Part shown: one piece after another, positions 36,388 through 48,200 of the stretch | Layout of the letters: each line of letters starts with the position of its first letter | Numbering within the stretch: position 1 is the stretch's first letter | NCBI RefSeq assembly: GCF_002999335.1 | Contig: NW_020312447.1 | Location: forward strand, 1 to 64,000 | Length of the DNA: 64,000 nucleotides | Direction: 5' to 3' | From: Cyclospora cayetanensis | Taxonomy: Eukaryota; Apicomplexa; Conoidasida; Eucoccidiorida; Eimeriidae | The notes under the pieces: generated by a model | Databases searched by the model: none | Told to the model about the DNA's origin: nothing | Seen by the model: the letters and a program-made list of their open reading frames with translations, nothing else | Program-made: the position numbers and the translations under genes

Positions 36388-36760
36388 TCTAACTATCATA
36401 TTGCCAAGTCACTTCATTAGAACCAGGAACCGCCTGCAGTGAAGCAAATGTCTCATCTACGGCCAGTGGATGAGCGGAAAACAAGTGCATCGAACCATGT
36501 TGCGCTACCAATGTAATCCTCAATGTAAAGGTCTCCATAGAGAAACTCCTAACTCCAGACTCTAAAATGCTGAACAGAAAGCTCCTGAGTGCTTTTCGTT
36601 TCCATTGACCCCGCGCCTCAGAGGTCCCGATATGAAGGAAGGAGGACATTAGGGGGCGCACATTGGCACCCTATAATTGCCCTCCGAGTAGTCACAGCTA
36701 GTCGCATATCGGGATCTAGCGTGTGCGCAGACCGGTCTTGTACACACCAATAGTATGCTG
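36388..36760 (-). repeat. Direct repeat flanking the Ty3/gypsy relict, right copy
   Basis: This is the partner of 31,400-31,800 in the same orientation, sharing at least five blocks in the same order. For a minus-strand element this would be the upstream (5') LTR. No primer-binding-site motif like those at 21.27 kb and 27.68 kb was found on its left side. Confidence 0.5.
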
Positions 36761-38556
36761 AAATAAGCGTCGAATTGCCGCCGTTTCCTTGCACTTTAAA
36801 TTACTACAGCTAGTGTAACAAAAAGTTTGCTTTGAGATAGCTTTGCGCGCTACAGGTGGGGGTGCGACAGAGTTTTCGGTGGGACTCTTCATAGTGTCTC
36901 TTTACTCTGCCTAGGCCTTCGGGTAGCTTTGTTACACCCAAAACCGCTATTAACAATATGCGCTTTTTTTAAACTACTCAGGGTTCCACAGCAATAGACG
37001 AATACAAGCAGAGTCAACGTTATAGGGCTGTTCGGCAATCCAAAATTGTGGCTGCATGCAACAGTACTCGGAGACACTATTTCGGATTGTCGAGCCTCGC
37101 AATCGGCTGAGTAAATGATATTGCTGCTTCACCCACAAGCGCCTAGATGAAATGTAAGTAGTTGCATTGTAACCGTTCCTCCAGTGATCCAATAGTCAAG
37201 GTTAATTTGCATTCTCAAACTTAGACAGGCAGGAATTATACGTAATTATTACAGTGTCTGGAAGGATGGCCTTCCCCAGAATGATTCTGCGGACGTACAA
37301 CTCTTTCAACTAATTTCATTGACAACCATGCATTTGTGAAAACTTGCTCTAAGGACTGAGGTCTCTGACGGACTATGGACGTGCAGGGCCCCCTAATTCT
37401 CTAGGTGTCTGTATTGAGGGCGTTGCTGTAGCTAGAAAGAAAGAAGCTGGAGGTACGAGGGTGATGTAAGGTCACTGCACCTTTGGATCTCCAAATGAAT
37501 CTATCCGTCTTGCATTGGAAACTCGTGCTGCTCCGTCGTGGAGAGGAGGCTTGGGGGAGCACTGATACTCGGTATTGCGCGCCAATCAAAGAACGGGCTG
37601 CCCTTGAGGGCCCTCGTCTGCGGATTGTGGCATTATGAATGGCAGAGCAAATACGTTGCCTACAGCATTGGCATCTGCTAGGGGTGCCTTCAGTTTCGTC
37701 CTTGAGGCCCTCAACACGCATTACTGAGTATTTGGCTGTGAGTCACACCTGGCTTACGTGGATGTGCGTATCATATCTAAGACCCTACTTTTTGCAATAC
37801 AGAGCTTGTAAAAGCCTCAATGCATACCATGAAATGTTTTCTTGTGCTGTGGGTTCAAATTTTCACACCAGGCAAGGTTGCTGTACTGCCGTTGTTCAGT
37901 GCTGAATGGCATAATCTTTACCCTTCGGAGTGATGCAATACATTCATGGAAGAAGACCTGATTGAAGGAATTCTGCAAAAAGTCTTGCAGTCACTTAAAG
38001 CTTTAGTTGCTCTACTTGAAGGCACTAGAACTATTATACAGATCTAATTAACTGTTTGAGCCTAACATCCTGGCGCAAATAGCCCCCCGATAGTGGAAAG
38101 GCACAGCTCTTCCCGGTGGAGAACACTTACTATCAGCAAAAGATCCCATGCATCGTTTTAAGTGTAAAGCCAGTTTTTTAGGTTGTACAGAGGGTGCTGG
38201 CTATTCGACTTGATCTAAATAGCCCAGAATGAGGTTTGGACCTCTGGGGCCTTTGTGATCCCACGGATATGTTAACATCTGGCATTTTCATTTAAATGCC
38301 TCAGTCAATAGCAGTCTGTAGAGCCGGATTAGCTAATGCCTCTGCTTGTCCATTAGCCTCCCCAGATCATCTTGGAATGAGGATACTTTCGAAATCTCCG
38401 AGCCCTCTGAAAATCGCAACACTGATACGTGCAGCATTGTATACTAGGGTCTGCACAAGCGTTTATTTTAATGACGTTGCGGCGAGAAGAAAAACTCAAA
38501 CTGCACTATGTTGGCACGGCACTCTATCGGATTACACGCCTTTCCTGATGAATGTT
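36761..38556. other. Intergenic region, nothing recognised
   Basis: Short open frames on both strands have no motif. It separates the retrotransposon relict from the 3' end of the minus-strand kinase gene, and must contain that gene's 3' untranslated region. Confidence 0.5.
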
Positions 38557-41185
38557 CTAGATTAAAAGGATTGTACATGCTCCAGAGGGCTGGCCAGCTT
38601 TCGTATTTACAGGTGCCCTCATGTGGGTTAACCCTGCCTGTCGCATGTGAGGGAACTTCTTCATGTACCTGGATCTTCCAGTTTTTATCCATGGATCATT
38701 CATAACGTCGCTAAGATTCAGCCTCTTTCGCGGGTCAGGGTGCAGCATTCCAAGGATAAGCCGTTTTAAATCAGGAGAAGGATTAATGTCGAAAGCCAAA
38801 GTTTGCTGAGAAGCAAGACACTGCCTTCACAGGTGCATAGCATGCACATCAAAACACGTGTTTGATTCATATCAGGCGGAAGTCGAAGAGCCTGTGGGGC
38901 GTTAGTTCACTACTTCTAATTCACTTTGTGGAGCCGGTCGACGGTAGCCCTGTCTGCCTGTGCAAATGGCAGCTTTCCTTGCGTCAGAGCATAGAGAATC
39001 ACACCTGAATAGCAAACACCTCTCATTAAAAAAACGGTAGCAGAAATACATTTTAATGTGTCTACTATTAGCGCAGGGATTTGTGCGCAGGGTCTAGGGG
39101 ATGTGGCTTCTTGAGAGACTTTGATTTTGCCTGCTGTACGGAACTAACCCAGCGCCCAAACGTCCAGTTGAAATGGGCTCGAGAACTGAGACGTTTGACT
39201 CCAAACTTCTGGTGCCAAATATGCCAGTGTTCCCGCTTCCGTCCGCATTCCCGTGGTACCGACCACAAAGTGGGAAAGTCCGAAGTCCGCAATCTTGCAG
39301 CGGCAGCCTTGATCTATAAGAATATTCTCCAGCTTCAAGTCTCTACAGCAGCTACACACTGCAACAGTGCAGGAATGCACCCCACGCTGTGCCGTCCATG
39401 AAGCCCTCGAAACCTGGTATATAGAATAGTTGGATTTGACCACTCATAGACATGCTGCTTAAGAGACATAGCCAAATGCAGTACACACCTGTGCACAATG
39501 TTCTTAGAGTGGCAGTAATGCACTCCTTTGAGGACCTGCTCAAAGAAGGCCCGAGCTTCTGCGTCATTCGGAAAGCCAGACACATTTAGGCGGCTCTAAG
39601 AAAATGTAGTATCAAGTAAGGCTGACTGCGAGTCTAGCAGGTAGCACTTGCGGGTCGTGGCATTTTAGGGGCTTGATTATTCTATGAAGCAAAGCGTTAT
39701 TTCAAGCCATTTCCTACGGTCTTCCGAAAGACGGCCTCGAGAGTGTAAGTAGCCACGCAAGTCTCCGTGACTCGCAAACTCCATAACGAAACAAACAAAG
39801 TTAGGATGGGTTACTACGTCTAACATCTTGATCACGTGTTTATGAGACAGGTCTCGCAATGCCTACTTCGTATGCCATCGCCATAAACACGAAAGTTTAG
39901 ACACACACGGCTACAGCAAGGAAAGCTTCGATCCATCGACCGTGGATGGACGTAGCTTGGCCAGAATACAGATTCTGATTTGATTGTTGAGGGACCAAGA
40001 TAGTTTCTACAATCTGGAAGCCTTGAGATGGAGAGGGAAGGCAGCGTCCTCGCCCATTTCTTGCCTGTATTTCTACGAAGACTCGGTCGGCATCGTCAAT
40101 TTCTCTGAAAGAGTGCTTGTTGATAAACTTAAGTGCAACTAATTCCCCTATAATGCAGCCATGCAATTTACAATCGATTGTCTTGGTAATTAGGTTTGCG
40201 TGTGAGTTGCGCTTCGCTGCCCTTGTGATGATACGCTACCCCAGCACAACTGTGGAAGGATGCATCGTGTATGCCCATTTTCATACGCTTTCAAGAGAAG
40301 TGTTTCTCCGTTGTCCACTTTGAAATCTGTCAAAAACTTTCAAGCTGTACGCACCGGTTTCGGGATGAATACCTTTATATACTTTGCCGAAGCCTCCACT
40401 ACCAATAAGTTCCTTCAAAATATATCCTCCAACGGCTGCGCTCCAAGATATCCACTCACTCCCCGGAGGAAGCTTTCAGTTTCGTCAAAACAAACAAGAA
40501 GCGTAGTATTGGTTTATAATCGGCAAGCATGTGCAGAAGGTGCGTATTTTTCGAGAAACAACCATATGTAGCGGCGACAAGGGTTGTTGTGTAACGTGTA
40601 GCCACGCGAGCGTTCACCCAGGCACGCTGTTTGCACGACTCTCCATACCTCCGCCAGTGGCTCCCCCATTTCCAACAACGAATCCAGAGCCATTTGATAT
40701 GTACACTAGGTCATCATCAAGGATCTGTTCCACGTCAAATATTTCTTCGCCATTGTCGGAAAAGGCCCTTTTTGCAGCCTCAGCTGCATTCGCAATGCGT
40801 CCCAAGTGTATATCGTACATTGACTGAACATTTTAAAAGAAGCCTTGCTGAATTAAATGTCAAACCCTTAGTGTAGTATAGTGATGCTGTGGATTCACCT
40901 GCTATCCCGCCTCATTTGCTTTTGGGAGCGATTAGGTCTCTCTATTTCTATCTCTATCTATAAGCAATACGAGACACAGCCGCTGCACTCATGTGGCTTA
41001 CCGAGCCCATGCAATGCCGAACTACGCTCAAGGAATGTAGGAAAGGCCGTTTGGGGAGGCAGTTTGAGCTGCTTCGGCTCAGATTGCTCACCGTTCAAGG
41101 CGACAAGAATACGTTTCCACCCAAATGTACTGGAGCTAAGTTTTTCTACTTCGAAATCTGGAACCCCCAGCATCTTTTCAAGCAC
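38557..41185 (-). CDS. Protein kinase, SNF1/AMPK-like, with doublecortin-like N-terminus
   Basis: Right-to-left exons: about 41173 (ATG; open from 41185)-41002, 40783-about 40630, 40472-40355, 40147-40065, 39862-39718, 39558-39489, 39342-39149, 39004-38925 and 38805-38557. Kinase landmarks: GSGGFGKVY (ATP loop), VALKFINKHSF (lysine), FVEIQALRDLSHKHVIKM (helix C glutamate), MEFASHGDLRGYL, YCHSKNIVHRDLKLEN (HRD loop), KIADFGLSHF (DFG), GTLAYLAPEVW, DVWALGVILYAL and LHPDPRKRLNLSDVMNDPWI. All catalytic residues are present, and the sequence is closest to SNF1/AMPK in the CAMK group. The first two exons encode RILVALNGE, LPPQTAFPTFLERSSALHGL and FDVEQILDDDLVYISNGSGF, a doublecortin-like fold. One intron is GC-AG (see findings). 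The join between exons 2 and 3 is unresolved; the start may lie further upstream. Doublecortin-like kinases bind microtubules, so a cytoskeletal role is plausible. Confidence 0.88.
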
Positions 41186-42149
41186 CCATGTAATACAAAC
41201 GGTGCGGGATTTATGTTATCAGAGTCTTTTTTACTCCAAATTTTACTACTAAGCTCGATGTGGTTCTAGGTACGTGCATTAGCTACCCTACACGCGGGAA
41301 ACCAAGACAATCAATGTAGGTAATAATTTCGTACCAACGAAGGTAGTTCAAACTCTCGCACTCGGGTACAAGGCAGACCACCTTGCAATTTGCATGTTAA
41401 GAGACGGCACTGCTCTGCAATAGCATCGAAGATATATGGCTTCAGCTAGCTAAAACACATCTTTCCAGACAAGGGTCCGACTATCAACGCTCCCAAACAC
41501 TGCAAGTATTTGCAGAAGGAGCGCCTCACTTGGACACAAGGCAAAATATTATAGTATGATGGTGCGGAAAATCTCAAAAGGTGAGCACATGGGAGAGCGG
41601 ATCTCAATATACACATATCACTGGGGGATTTTCACAGATTTAGTTGACGTGAACTAGCAGGACTGCCCGTCTAGCGCATGCATGCAATGCTGTGCGACGG
41701 GGCTAGGCGCTAGGTGCATGTGCTTTTTAAGGCGCTGCATGCATTGATGCAATACGTTTGGAAAATCACTTCTTAGGTCTGCGAAAGTTATTTGTTTAAA
41801 AATTGGTTTTACTATGGAATGCTTGTTGGGCTCCCCGCGGTATTAGCGGGCTTTTACAACACAAACGGTGCTGTATTGCCATGCGCGGTGCAGTTCGTGG
41901 TCATTTGCGCGATCGTGTTTTGTTTGAGTCTGCTGATGGACTGAATACTGCGCTTCTAGTTGGACGATCACAGCCAATGGCCTAGCTAACACCGCAGAAA
42001 TTTGGCATTCGGCCCGTGCAGCCTAGCTACCAGCGGGCGACTACAGTTGTGTACGAATGCTGATTCTCTTCCGGTTTCAATAGCTTTTATGCACTCTTCA
42101 AGCTCTTTAAAGTGTTTTTGTCCGTACAGCGTGAGATATACGAGACAAA
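41186..42149. other. Divergent intergenic region
   Basis: This is the shared 5' region of the minus-strand kinase gene and the plus-strand giant gene. No supported exon was seen, though extra 5' exons of the kinase could lie here. Repeated GCATGCATGCA-like words occur around 41,680-41,745 without forming a clear array. Confidence 0.45.
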
Positions 42150-42267
42150 ATGAAGAAAACAGCAGCGCTGGCCTGGTCCGCGGCAGTGTTAGGCCAGCTT
42201 GTGGCTTTACTCGTCGATTCACATACAGAACCACACGCAATCACTGTTGCTGGCAGGGAAGAATACG
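42150..42267 (+). other. Signal-peptide exon of the giant gene
   Basis: ATG 42150 opens MKKTAALAWSAAVLGQLVAL, with a basic start, a hydrophobic core and a small-residue region: a clear secretory signal. The exon ends TACG|GTAATA in phase 1 and joins GCAG|AGCTGC at 42475 to give EEYELQRLAI. This fixes the start of the gene. Confidence 0.85.
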
Positions 42268-45200
42268 GTAATATCCTAGTCATTAAGCTAAATACCGACT
42301 GCAGTACTCACCACTTGCTCAACTCATACAAAATTCCTACAGCAAAATGCGAGGTCCAAGGTTATTTTACGGACTAATGCATTACCATAGAAGCACCTCA
42401 CAAGCGGTGAAATTATAAAAATTGTTGACGTTGCTAAGGAGATCCACGCGGATGCGGTCGAGCGATGTATGCAGAGCTGCAAAGGTTGGCAATCGATGTG
42501 AGGTGTAGTGCCCTGGTTGTCCGCCCTGGAGAAGGGTTTACGGTGACAGCAGCCGTAACGGATGGTCTCGCGCAGCTTCGACATGGGAAACCCATATGGC
42601 TTGGACTCCAATTTTCACCATCTTCTGGCTTCGATGGTGCCCAAGTGTCTAAGGGGTCTCCCGGTCTAGTGTGGGAGAAGCTAGAAGGAGATAAAGCTGC
42701 TTGGGCACTCGAGTTGCTTCAGCCAGGAGAATTCCGTGCCACCGTGATTGCGCGCACAGTTTGCAGTTCTCAGCATCAAGCGTTGAAGCAAACGGAATCT
42801 TCTTCGTGCTTCCAGCCTTTGCCCCTAGCACATCAAAACGAGGTTAAGGTCAAAGTTGCAGAGATAGCTGCTAGGCTGAAAGTGTCGTGGGATAAGCCAC
42901 AAACCATAAGAGCATTCTCAGACACACGGAATGCACAGTATGGCGCTCTCCAGGTATCAGCGTTGGCTCTTGATGGATCTGGATTACTGAATTTATTCAA
43001 GGGTACTGTGCAACTTTTCGCCGTTGACACCAACGGTGCGGGGTATTCTCCGTTGCAAGGAATTCTTGGAGGGACCACCAATGCAACTCTAAAAGACGGT
43101 TTCGCTGAATTTACCAACCTCGAACTGCTGCAAGCAGGCACATTCAAAATTGTTGCTGTTGCTGATGGTGCACAAGCCGCAGAAACCGCCCCTCTGGTTG
43201 TGACTGCTTTGGTATCTCGAGTTCTTAGGTACGCCATATAAAGCAGCACAATATAGCAGTGCATTCGCTTAGTGACTATGTATGCTAGAGTAAGGCTACA
43301 TGGCTTCCACAATATCGAAGCCCATAAAGAAAATACGTTGCCCCAATGAGTGATTGAGAAACTAAAATGCCGTGCTAGGTGGATGCGTGAAAGCATAACG
43401 CCATTGTGAACAGCGCGTAAACAGAGCGAGTGCGCTGAACTGGCGATGAAGAGAATTTGAATGTGAGGGCCGCTTCAGGTTCTGTGAACAGCCACCAGCT
43501 GTGCTGTTGATGCCGCGCCCTCCCCCAATCAGACTTGCAGTGGAAGTTATTTCCGCTAGGGGAGAGCGAGATACTACCTTCGAAGGGCAGGTTCAGGTGC
43601 AGTTACATGGGCGCATTTTCGACCACCCGTTGCCAAAAGATCAATACAAGACACAGTGCCATTTGGGACTGTGCCTATGGAGTAGCTTTGTCCTTGTCGG
43701 TCCCCCAGGCAGCCTTCAATTGAAGGCCACAGTAGTGCAGCAGACCAAGTTTGGAGCCTCTGACAGAGGTCTTGAAAGAGACACTTCAATCCTCCCTGCA
43801 TTTTCGGCACCGATTGAGCTAAAACAATTGCGTGAAATCCGGCGTTCAAATGAGGCTACGACAAGCGAAGTTGCTACGCGAAAAGAAATCGAAGGCAACA
43901 GTTTCTTCAGGTACAGACCGTGGGCAATAGTTATGGGATCTTGCTGTTCGTGAGCTGTTTGGTTTTGCTGTGGCAACTGCTGCGGCGTAGCTGGCCACCA
44001 CAGTGAATCAGGCTGTCCCGGTGCTCCAAAATGGCAAAGTCTGATGCCCCTTCAACAGTGTGTTTCCTGTGGTGTGGTCGTCCGACTCCTTAGCTGGATG
44101 AGTGTGTGTGCGTGCCAGTTTTGTTCAAGAGCCTCCTACCACTGTCAGAGCAGGGCAACTATGGGATCTTGAAGTGGCTGTGAGCTCCACCCAGCTAGGC
44201 TTCAGAGACATTATTCTAGCCCAAGAATACAGAGGACGAAAGCGTGCCATAATGCAGAGGCGATATGCCAGCAGTGCCTGGAGTAGCTGGACAAGAAACT
44301 GCAGCATAATTAGCAGAGCTCGTCATGCGAGAAACCAGCATCGCCTGCACTCGCTGCTCGAACGAGCAGGTGGCCCTATCCGCAGGGCTGTCCATCACAA
44401 GCTTCATGTCGTTATTGCAGAATCCTGGCCCACGAATTCAATTGTATTGAGTGGTCATACTGAGAGCATAACAGACACCAGTGGTGTGGCGCTGTTCAGC
44501 CGCCTAAGTTTACGGCTTCAGAACAATAGGTCCTCAAACCATCATACACCGCCTTGGGTAAAGCTGCGTGTTGAATGTCTGTCGTGTGATGTATTGAAAG
44601 GCGAATACCGTCCCAGCTTAGAAGCATCCAAAATATATGTCGATATCTTTTCCGTGGTTGGTGTGTTTAGTGACCCCCTAGACGCTGCTTCCGCAATTGT
44701 ACGCCGACAGTCCATGGTAGCTCATACAACAAGGGAGAAGCACGGAAATGCAGCCCTTGTTCTTCCAGGGCGTCCAGCACAACTGTGCGTACAGCTGTTT
44801 GAGAGGCCCTTCGCCGACGTATTGATAGCAGCTCAACATGGACCCGATCTTGTCAACTTGGGTGCCCCTAGGATTCGCGTTTCCCCATATACCTGGCCGC
44901 AGCCTGCCTGCTGGCACTTTGCTGTTGCGTCACGGTTACGCCACCAGCATACAAGTGGGCCACATAACAAAGTAGCCTTCAAGCTCACCAGCGCAGACAT
45001 TGCATACAACAGCAGTAAGAAAGTAATTAGGTGGGGAGGTTTGGCCGCCTCTGATGGGACAGTAAGAATTATTGTACTGCCTTCCCGTATTGCTCTAAAG
45101 AAAAATGGGCTACTCCAAGTACTGCAGAAACGATACTCTAGCCAAGCTGGGACCGGGAAGTCTCAAGAGAGCGGACAGCCAAGAGGAACTCACATGCGAG

Positions 45201-48200
45201 ATCAGCTACAAGCATATGGACACATATCTTTGCACCACCATCTTAATGCAGCGGGAAACCAAGCGGAACCGCCTGTTATTCCACACCAGGGGCCAGGGTG
45301 GAAGGTGAACACCACCTTGCAGTGGCGGGTTCCAGCTTTAGCTGTTGAGCTGCTACCACCACAGACTCACGTTATCCTAGAATTACGGCCTATTACCAAT
45401 TTCGTCTCCACATTACAGATTACAGGCCGATGCGTGGACTTAGATGCTGGAGGCACACAGCTGGCAGACGTGAACCAGTCGCTATCCCCTCAAGACCTTA
45501 GTGCACTACATGAAACAAAAACACAAGGGAGAAACGCAATGCAGCGCTGGTATCAAGTGGAGATAGTGCTTGACTGGGACTCCTTGAATCCAGAGAGTGC
45601 TGGGCTTCTTCAGCACCACGTGGTTTGCGAATTTCATGGTGAAGGAAGAGATACGCCTCATGTCGAATTCGTTCCCAGAGCGTCGGTTGAGATTATTATC
45701 TGTGAGCTACAATGAAGGCAGACTTCGTTACATCAGTTATGCCTGAAGGCTTACCATGTGTTGTAATAAAAATCGCTGTATCAGCTTGCAATGCACTCGG
45801 AACCAGTTACCATTACCTTCACATATACGAGAGGTGTGCACTTCTGCAGTGCGACGGCAGTGTGGCGAAGGTGAGATCTTTACCTTTCGACGCAACTCAT
45901 GTTACCCATGTCCAGAAGACTTTGATTGCTCACTCGGTACTCCGAAGCCGTGCCTTCCCGGAGAGTTCAGCCCGACAGCAAAGCTTACCTGCGAAGCCTC
46001 AAGAGTGTAGGGTATCCACCTATCGGTGGACTTTGAAGGCCACTGCGTTGTCGAACTGCCATCAGGGCTTCTAGGCCACATCAATTTCACACTTCATGAG
46101 CTGCCAGCTCTTTTACTAATCGAATTGATGTTGTGCCATGTACCTGTCTTTACAGAGAGAGAGGGGCGCTCCAGGCTGCTGCTGTGTGGCCGGAGCGTAC
46201 AGGTTGCCCCATGGGAACGTATCTTCTACGCGGACCGGAGGATTCTCTAATTTGCTCTGTTTGTCCAGCGGGTTTCTCTTGCAACGGCAAAGGCAAGGAG
46301 CTCTGTCCTACTGGTACCTATTCTCCTGTGAGCAGTGAAGTTTGCATTCCATGTCCTGAAGATTCCGTCTGCAGTGACCCTGCAGAACATCCAGTAAGGT
46401 GCCCCTTCGGATGGCAGCGCAAAGGAGACGCGCCAGAGTGCACCCCGTGCCCTGCCGGAAGAATGTGTAGCGTCTTTGGTGGCTACGCGGAGAGGGGATC
46501 TGCCGATGTCGAGTGCCAACTGGGAACTTACACAAAACGGGAGTACCCGGGAATATGTGTCCCATGCCCGCCTGGGTTTCAATGCCCAGACCCTAAAGAA
46601 ATGCCCCAAGAGTGTCCGGCGGGAACGAGCTCTTTGGGTGGCAGGCGTAAATGCTCATCAGCCCCTATTGGCCTAATAGTGGCATATGGTATGGAGCATT
46701 TGCCTCCACGGCCTTGTGAAATCGGTCTAACGCCTGTTGCAGTACAAGGGCGTTGGTGGTGTGGAATTGAATATGAAACTGATAGCTCACCGAGCCAACA
46801 AACTAGAAGACCCGCGCGATCATCTCCGTCTCTTCATGACAATTTATCCGGGGCGGAAATGTTTGCAAATCTTTGTACAGCGGAATACATAGACCATGCC
46901 TCGTGTTTTGGATCCGTCGTACCACCTAAAACATGGTGCCCTGCATATCACCTAGATGAGCAGAAATGGCCCACAGAGTTCAACGATGGACCATTCTTTG
47001 GAGCTGGCGGGGGTTTTTCGCAGTACTTCACGTCCTGCGGCTACACGCAGACGGCTGACACTTCATCAACCCGTGTAAAATGTCGAAGGCCGTGCTGAAA
47101 TTTAGCTTAAGCAATCACCTTCCTGCTTCCTAGGAGCCTTGTAAAACCACTTTGCCTTGTATGCAGGGCCCCCCTTTGGTGTGTCAGCAATAATGGGTGC
47201 AATCCGCAGATCGTATGCGTAGAGAAGGTTTTGAGCCAGCCAGGCCTAGGGTCCCGGAAGGGAAAAGAGCTGTTTTGCCAGATTGGCCAGTAGGCTGCTG
47301 CACCTCACAATATGACTTCTGGAAATACAGCGTAGCCACCACGGTGTAAGGGAAGTGTTCAAGTATACTACGACTATTTTGTCCTTGACCGATTTTGTTC
47401 TAGCTTATCAGTGTGCTTTTTCTAATGCAGTGTCTGCGGTCCGACGGAATGGCGGCCAATTAAGCCAGGCTACTTCCAACTGGCTTGGCAAGGAGGAGTC
47501 ACCGCACGAACTCAGCCGTTCGAGACTCCAAAAGAGTACCCCTGTTGGCATGGCCACAGGTGCGAGGGGAAGCACCACTGGCCATGGCCCTGCGTTCCTG
47601 GGACGTATGCCAACGCTGATGGTACCGATTGCATCAAGTGCCCGGCTGGTTGGCCCTGCCCAATGGCTCGCACCAGCAAGAAACAATTAGTTGTGCCTTG
47701 CTGGCCTGGTCACTATTGCCCTGAAGGGTCTGCAAGCCCGACTGCACAACCTTGCCCCGCTGGAACGGTGAATCACAGCACGGGTGGAACAAGCCTTGCG
47801 GCTTGCTTGCCGTGCCCAGCTGGCTGGCTCTGTGCAGAAAGGTCGTTTCAAGCTGTAGGCTTTCAAGCGTGCCCTCCAGGTCACTACTGTGTCGAGGGAT
47901 CCAGCAAAGGCAAACCCTGTCCAGCTGGAACCTACACACCATATCCTGGCGCATCGGATAGAATGACATCCGCCGACAAATGTACTCCTTGCGTCGCCGG
48001 TTACTATTGCAAAGAGGGCAATAGCCTCTTAGATATGCTTTCGCAGCCATGTCCTCCAGGTACGTTTCAAAGCAATAAGAGCTTTAGTAGGCGTCCTATA
48101 CTATTTTTGCGTAATCCTCTCTGCAAGGCACTAGGACATCAAAAAGCGACATTGCGTGATGAGTACACATTGCTTCCCCTTATTTAGTAGCCTGCACATA

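Larger units (their letters stand above)
31401..36760 (-). mobile_element. Decayed Ty3/gypsy (chromovirus-type) LTR retrotransposon
   Basis: Reading right to left on the minus strand, the remains follow the Ty3/gypsy order: zinc knuckle (about 35.5 kb), aspartic protease (about 35.27 kb), reverse transcriptase (34.4-34.0 kb), integrase zinc-binding region (33.93-33.58 kb), integrase core (33.5-33.12 kb) and integrase C-terminal region (about 33.0-32.9 kb). Direct repeats about 5.0 kb apart flank it, which is a normal element size. Every domain carries stops, frameshifts or lost key residues, so it is inactive. The order with integrase after reverse transcriptase excludes the Ty1/copia group. 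Confidence 0.8.

Noticed and set aside
37401..37721. 106-codon minus-strand frame rich in serine and arginine
   Set aside because: Looks like an accidental frame in intergenic DNA; no motif and no neighbouring exons.
41680..41745. Cluster of GCATGCATGCA-like words resembling a coccidian AP2 binding site (core TGCATGC)
   Set aside because: Such words are very common in coccidian DNA and recur across this window; with no enrichment test I cannot call a regulatory element, although the position between two divergent genes is suggestive.
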